Shown here: positions 12,967 to 16,511 of the stretch, piece after piece
Layout: each line of letters starts with the position of its first letter
Numbering within the stretch: position 1 is the stretch's first letter
Origin: VBAS01 sp964444975
GTDB taxonomy: Bacteria > Bacteroidota > Bacteroidia > Chitinophagales > Chitinophagaceae
Direction: 5' to 3'
NCBI GenBank assembly: GCA_964444975.1
Contig: CAYUJD010000084.1
Span: 1-16,511 of the forward strand
DNA: 16,511 bases
Program-made: the position numbers and the translations under genes
The notes under the pieces: generated by a model
What the model was told of the DNA's origin: nothing
Databases searched by the model: none
Seen by the model: only the letters and a program-made list of their open reading frames with translations

Positions 12967-14439
12967 ATGCAGGCGATTATTGATTCCATTCATACCCTCT
13001 ATAAAAAATGGCGTGGCCGTGATGTGGTTTCCATTGATGTACTGCCGCAGTCGGGCAGCGAACGCAGGTATTTCCGCTTGCATGAGGCGGATGGCAATTC
13101 CGTAATCGGCACTTATGGCGCCAATGTAAAAGAGAACGAAACGTTTTTTTATTTCTCTGAAAAATTTTACAGGCAGAAATTGCCTGTAGCCAATATATAT
13201 GCCATCAGCGACGACCGTCTTTTTTACCTGCAGGAAGATTTTGGCGATGTATCGCTTATTGACCGCCTGGAGCTGGAAGGATATACCGATGCTGCGTATG
13301 GTCTTTTTAAAAAAAGCCTGGAAACACTTGCCTGCTTGCAGGTGCGGGGTGATGAAGGGCTGGATTACGACCGCTGTCTTACCAATAAAGAATTCGGCAA
13401 GCAGGCCATCATGGCCGATCTGCTCTATTTCAAATATTATTTTCTCGATGCCCTGCGCAAGCCATACGACAAACAAAAACTGATTGACGACTTTGAAGCA
13501 TTGAGCAATTACCTTACCCGCACCGAGTACAAATATTTTATGTTCCGCGATTTTCAGAGCCGGAATATTATGATCACCCCCCCCTCTTTTGGAGGGGGCC
13601 TGGGGGAGGTGCATTTCATCGATTACCAGGGTGGTATGAAAGGCGCCCCTCAATACGATGTAGCCAGTATGCTGTGGCAGGCAAGAGCCAACCTGAGCGA
13701 TGAATGGAAAGAAAAATTACTGAATGATTACATGGCTGCGCTGGAAAAAGAAACCGGTTCAAAAATCAACCGGACGATTTTCAAAAGCCAGTACAACGGC
13801 TATGTGCTTATCCGCCTGTTGCAGGTGCTCGGTGCTTATGGTTTCCGCGGCTTGTTTGAACGCAAGGCGCATTTTCTCACCAGCATACCGCTGGCACTTA
13901 CCAATCTGAAATGGTATATCAACAATCAAAGTATCGGCATTGCATTGCCTGAGTTTAAAAAAGTACTTGACATCTGCGTGGAGGATTCCATCATCCGGCA
14001 GTTCACACCCATGCAAGCCGATGAAACAACACCACTGCTGGTAAAGATTAAAAGTTTTTCGTACAAAAACGGCTTGCCCGAAGACAGCAGCGGACACGGA
14101 GGCGGCTTTGTTTTCGATTGCCGGGGTATTCTGAATCCGGGCCGGATTGAAGAATTTAAATCGCTGACCGGCCGGGATAAATCCGTGATAGATTTCCTGG
14201 AACAGCAAACTAAAATGCCCGGATTTCTCAACAGTGTGTTTGATATTGTTGATATCACCGTGGAAGATTACCTGAAACGGAATTTTGAAAGTCTTGTCAT
14301 CTGTTTTGGCTGCACCGGCGGACAACATCGTAGCGTATATGCCGCCGATGCGCTGGCCAGGCATTTGAGAAATAAGTTTAAAGTGAAGATTGAACTCACA
14401 CATAAGGAACAGGACATCCGTGAACAAAAAGGATTTTAA
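12967..14439 (+). CDS. AmgK-like amino-sugar kinase fused to RapZ C-terminal domain
   Basis: The 490-residue product has two parts. Residues about 1-350 are an aminoglycoside-phosphotransferase fold like AmgK, the anomeric MurNAc/GlcNAc kinase: SERRYFRL, LQEDFGDVSL, catalytic MFRDFQSRN (D195, N200), then FIDYQGG (D219), YDVASML. Residues about 375-490 match the RapZ C-terminal domain: FDCRGILNPGR, LTGRDKSVIDFLE, FGCTGGQHRSVY (C449-S456) and ELTHKEQ. In Enterobacteria that domain senses glucosamine-6-phosphate and binds small RNAs; here it may sense amino sugar for the kinase. Residues 204-215 come from an in-frame palindromic repeat set between the two catalytic motifs. The next gene, murU-like, starts 4 nt after the stop. 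A longer frame to 12865 is unlikely. Confidence 0.9.
   Translation: MQAIIDSIHTLYKKWRGRDVVSIDVLPQSGSERRYFRLHEADGNSVIGTYGANVKENETFFYFSEKFYRQKLPVANIYAISDDRLFYLQEDFGDVSLIDRLELEGYTDAAYGLFKKSLETLACLQVRGDEGLDYDRCLTNKEFGKQAIMADLLYFKYYFLDALRKPYDKQKLIDDFEALSNYLTRTEYKYFMFRDFQSRNIMITPPSFGGGLGEVHFIDYQGGMKGAPQYDVASMLWQARANLSDEWKEKLLNDYMAALEKETGSKINRTIFKSQYNGYVLIRLLQVLGAYGFRGLFERKAHFLTSIPLALTNLKWYINNQSIGIALPEFKKVLDICVEDSIIRQFTPMQADETTPLLVKIKSFSYKNGLPEDSSGHGGGFVFDCRGILNPGRIEEFKSLTGRDKSVIDFLEQQTKMPGFLNSVFDIVDITVEDYLKRNFESLVICFGCTGGQHRSVYAADALARHLRNKFKVKIELTHKEQDIREQKGF
13576..13610. repeat. palindromic element inserted in frame in the sugar kinase gene
   Basis: CCCCCTC (13580-13586), loop TTTTG, GAGGGGG (13592-13598), with a tail CCTGGGGGAGGT. 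The element encodes residues TPPSFGGGLGEV (204-215), placed between the catalytic RDFQSRN loop and the metal-binding FIDYQGG. In homologs as I know them these motifs are separated by a shorter turn. Confidence 0.65.
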
Positions 14440-14443
14440 GTGT

Positions 14444-15169
14444 ATGAAAGCAATGATATTCGCCGCCGGGCTCGGCACCCGTTTCAAACCCTGGACTGAC
14501 AAACACCCCAAAGCCCTGGCATTGGTAAATGGAAAATCATTGCTGCAAAGAAATGTTGAGTACCTGCAGCTCTACGGCATTAAAGACGTCATCATAAATG
14601 TTCATCATTTTGCAGACCAGGTGACGGAGGCTATTCAAAAAAATAACGGCTGGGGAAGCAATATCCGCATCAGCGACGAACGGGATGAACTGCTGGAAAC
14701 CGGCGGCGGGCTGCTGAAAGCAAAAAACTTTTTTACTCCCGGCGAAAAATTCATTACCTGCAATGCCGACATTCTTACCGATCTCAACATTCAAGACCTC
14801 GTTGCTTACCACAATGAAAAAAAAGCGCTGATTACTTTCGGCGTCACTGAACGAATCACAAGCCGCTACCTGCTTTTTGATGAAAACGACCGGCTCTGCG
14901 GTTGGAAAAACACTAAAACCGGTGAAAGCAGAATCTCCATTCCCCATGTCCGCTATTCCGAACTGGCATATAGCTGTGTGGTGGTTTTTGAATACGATAT
15001 CTTTCGCCTGATGGAAGAAAAAAAAATTTCAGGAAAATTCTCGCTGATTGATGTTTACCTGGCGCTTGCTGCTGAACATCCTGTATACGGTTATGACCAC
15101 AGCGGCGACCGGCTGGTAGATGTGGGCAAGCCCGAAAGTGTGGCTGTGGCTGAAAATATTTTTCAATAG
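14444..15169 (+). CDS. murU: MurU-like sugar-1-phosphate nucleotidyltransferase
   Basis: This 241-residue protein has the nucleotidyltransferase signature AAGLGTRFKPWTDKHPKAL (7-25), ETGGGLL (85-91), CNADIL with metal-binding D109, and a late VDVGKPE. Length and pattern fit MurU, which makes UDP-MurNAc from MurNAc-1-phosphate and UTP, though glucose- or mannose-1-phosphate enzymes share the signature. The gene follows the AmgK-like kinase by 4 nt, the same pairing as amgK-murU in Pseudomonas, and this context favours the MurU reading. Together they would return recycled cell-wall sugar to UDP-MurNAc, bypassing de novo synthesis and its fosfomycin-sensitive MurA step. A longer frame to 14390 overlaps the kinase gene and is less likely. 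Confidence 0.85.
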   Translation: MKAMIFAAGLGTRFKPWTDKHPKALALVNGKSLLQRNVEYLQLYGIKDVIINVHHFADQVTEAIQKNNGWGSNIRISDERDELLETGGGLLKAKNFFTPGEKFITCNADILTDLNIQDLVAYHNEKKALITFGVTERITSRYLLFDENDRLCGWKNTKTGESRISIPHVRYSELAYSCVVVFEYDIFRLMEEKKISGKFSLIDVYLALAAEHPVYGYDHSGDRLVDVGKPESVAVAENIFQ

Positions 15170-15185
15170 ATACATTCATACTGTT

Positions 15186-15230
15186 GGCATGACAAAGTAT
15201 CGATAACTTAATCATGCCTTTATTATTAAT
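15186..15230 (+). terminator. possible terminator after murU
   Basis: GGCATGA (15186-15192) pairs with TCATGCC (15212-15218). Inside, AAG with CTT and TATC with GATA extend the stem around one bulge and a small internal loop. The hairpin is followed by TTTATTATTAAT, an interrupted T-rich stretch. It begins 16 nt after the murU stop. The thin T run makes this uncertain. Confidence 0.45.
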
Positions 15231-15307
15231 AAAAGCAATTTTGGCAGTATCATTTTTTTTTTAAATTGGGCTTGCTGACATTTTTTTAACTAAAAAACTT
15301 AAACATT

Positions 15308-15601
15308 ATGAGAAAACAATTTATCACAAGTATTGTACTTTGCACATTTTTTTTTATGAATATTGAAGTGCAAGCTTCTTCTCCAATTACTATTAATAAC
15401 TATATAAAGAAGCAAAATGCAGATATTACCGTACCCTGCAGTACCTTTATTCCAATCTATACAAATTGTGGAGGAATCATAGTTACATGTGGATATATTG
15501 ATATTACAACAGATTGCAATAGCAACGAACTTCTGAATATTTACTATTTTAGTGCTTGTGCTGACCCTACTATTTGTAATGGAGTATTTGGATGGGGGTA
15601 A
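15308..15601 (+). CDS. small secreted cysteine-rich protein
   Basis: This 97-residue protein begins with a signal peptide (MRKQFITSIVLCTFFFMNIEVQA, likely cut near residue 23). The mature part of about 74 residues has six cysteines (C44, C54, C61, C70, C84, C90), an even number suited to three disulfides in the periplasm or outside the cell, and ends GVFGWG. It is rich in Ile, Thr and Asn. I do not recognise a family. Small secreted proteins commonly sit beside GLPGLI genes in Bacteroidota. It ends with a double stop (TAATAA), 47 nt before the GLPGLI start. Base composition is much more AT-rich than 2000-15169. The upstream 138 nt (15170-15307) hold the terminator candidate and T-rich tracts but no clear promoter. 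Confidence 0.7.
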   Translation: MRKQFITSIVLCTFFFMNIEVQASSPITINNYIKKQNADITVPCSTFIPIYTNCGGIIVTCGYIDITTDCNSNELLNIYYFSACADPTICNGVFGWG

Positions 15602-15648
15602 TAAATGAAAAATCAAAAGCCCGGAACATTTTTTTTAAAAACTATTTT

Positions 15649-16431
15649 ATGAAAATTATATACTACCACCTTTTACTTTTGTTATCCGTGGCTTTTTTTA
15701 ATTTAAAAGCGCAGAACACAACAATCGGTAAAATTAAATATCAACTTGAAGGTAGCACAAATTCACAGAGTGTAGTTACCATGTGGTTTACTAAAAGCAA
15801 TTATATTTATCAGTTTGGGACCGAGGATATAGATAAGTTACTTTCTCAGAAAAAAAATAATTACGAAATTCTTGAAGATTCTCTTAAAGATGTGGAAAGA
15901 ATTCAGAAAATACGTGAATATCTTGCTAAAACCCCTCCGCAAACGTGGTATGGGGAATTAGGTAATAATATTATTATCCATTCTTGGTTCAATCTGTACA
16001 ATGGAAAAACATTTTGTGTTCAGGATAGTATTACATATATGAACTGGGAGTTATTAAATGATACTGCAACCATCAATGGCATATTATGTCAAAAAGCCTT
16101 GGGGAAATATAACAAAATGCAATATACGGCCTGGTTCGCTCCATCAATACCAGTAGCGGTCGCTCCTCTGCAATATAGAGGACTTCCCGGATTATTGATA
16201 AAGTGTACCAACAATATGAAAAAAACCACTTTTGAAATGATTGAATTGGAATGGCCCGCAAAAGATCAAACACCTTTTAAACCTTGCTCAGGATCAACCT
16301 ATATTACTGCAGCTCAATTGACAGAAATAATCAACAAACAGAACGCCATGGCTATGAAAATATTGGAAACATTTCAAAAAGCCGAAAAAGAAGGAAAGAC
16401 ATTAAATATTAAAGATGTAAAAAAGGAATAG
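15649..16431 (+). CDS. GLPGLI family protein
   Basis: From the ATG at 15649 the product has 260 residues. A signal peptide (MKIIYYHLLLLLSVAFFNLKAQ) precedes IGKIKYQLEG, the usual start of the mature GLPGLI domain. The name-giving motif appears as YRGLPGLLIK, preceded by YTAWFAPSIPVAVAP and an ILCQKALGKY block, as in the family. The C-terminal tail is charged (KAEKEGKTLNIKDVKKE). The function of GLPGLI proteins is not established; they are exported and often encoded beside small secreted proteins and large outer-membrane or carboxypeptidase-like proteins, the arrangement seen here. A frame back to 15592 would add 19 residues before the signal peptide and is unlikely. The gene is AT-rich. Confidence 0.9.
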   Translation: MKIIYYHLLLLLSVAFFNLKAQNTTIGKIKYQLEGSTNSQSVVTMWFTKSNYIYQFGTEDIDKLLSQKKNNYEILEDSLKDVERIQKIREYLAKTPPQTWYGELGNNIIIHSWFNLYNGKTFCVQDSITYMNWELLNDTATINGILCQKALGKYNKMQYTAWFAPSIPVAVAPLQYRGLPGLLIKCTNNMKKTTFEMIELEWPAKDQTPFKPCSGSTYITAAQLTEIINKQNAMAMKILETFQKAEKEGKTLNIKDVKKE

Positions 16432-16440
16432 TGATTAGCC

Positions 16441-16511
16441 ATGAGGTTCTTTTTTTCTAGATCAATTTCTATCTTTTTAGCATTGCTATTCCTTAAAAAT
16501 GTTTTTGCACA
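16441..16511 (+). CDS. 5' end of an exported protein gene, cut by the window edge
   Basis: An ATG 9 nt after the GLPGLI stop opens a frame that runs to the window end (23 complete codons): MRFFFSRSISIFLALLFLKN then VFA. This is a clear signal peptide with a basic start, a hydrophobic core and a likely cleavage site after VFA. By family context the product may be a TonB-dependent receptor or carboxypeptidase-like protein that often follows GLPGLI genes, but nothing beyond the signal peptide is visible. Confidence 0.65.
   Translation, partial: MRFFFSRSISIFLALLFLKNVFA

Noticed and set aside
13569..13612. possible CRISPR-like repeat or frameshift at the C-run/G-run tract in the sugar kinase gene
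   Set aside because: There is a single copy with no spacer array, and the frame stays open with correct catalytic motifs on both sides. It is better read as an interspersed palindromic element.
12949..13653. 234-codon minus-strand frame inside the sugar kinase gene
   Set aside because: It is antisense to a gene with clear kinase and RapZ motifs and shows no domain of its own.

Overview
The window looks like a chromosomal segment from a Bacteroidota bacterium, most plausibly Chitinophagaceae or a close relative. The reasons are a GLPGLI-family gene, several TAnnTTTG-type -7 boxes with TTTG-like -33 boxes, mostly absent Shine-Dalgarno sequences, a fused IcmF mutase, an AmgK-RapZ fusion, and C/G-rich palindromic repeats inside genes. 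This assignment rests on family knowledge, not on a database match.

Positions 1-7255 hold nucleic-acid repair and modification genes. On the minus strand, in transcription order, are a 2H phosphoesterase-like gene, a PA0069-type radical SAM gene, and an AT-rich tcmP/DUF5131 pair (three-Cys-motif system), ending at a strong terminator at 131-158. On the plus strand are umuD and umuC (translesion polymerase), a doubtful 66-codon frame, a hypothetical gene and an SRAP/HMCES/YedK-type abasic-site crosslinker. The two arms diverge from 3804-4011. That region carries a 20-bp palindrome exactly between or beside promoter elements of both directions, so a shared damage-responsive operator is a reasonable hypothesis. 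Oddities here are a UmuD lacking the Ser/Lys dyad, a 2H protein lacking one of its two HxT motifs, and QxxLF-like putative clamp-binding motifs in three of the proteins.

Positions 7271-9389 (minus) hold an AAA ATPase of the DUF4143 type, preceded by a 16-bp perfect inverted repeat over its promoter, and a lipoprotein N-acetylmuramoyl-L-alanine amidase.

Positions 9431-15169 hold icmF (minus, B12-dependent acyl-CoA mutase fused to its G-protein chaperone). Divergent from it are an AmgK-like sugar kinase fused to a RapZ C-terminal domain and a MurU-like uridylyltransferase. With the amidase these suggest peptidoglycan recycling: free amino sugar, then sugar-1-phosphate, then UDP-sugar. Both icmF and the kinase carry an in-frame C/G-rich palindromic insert, and a related element lies between umuD and umuC.

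Positions 15170-16511 are AT-rich and encode exported products: a small six-cysteine secreted protein, a GLPGLI protein, and the signal peptide of a gene cut by the window edge.

The least explained features are the promoter-to-terminator unit at 131-328 with 20-21 codon micro-ORFs, the umuD operator region, and the coding palindromes.
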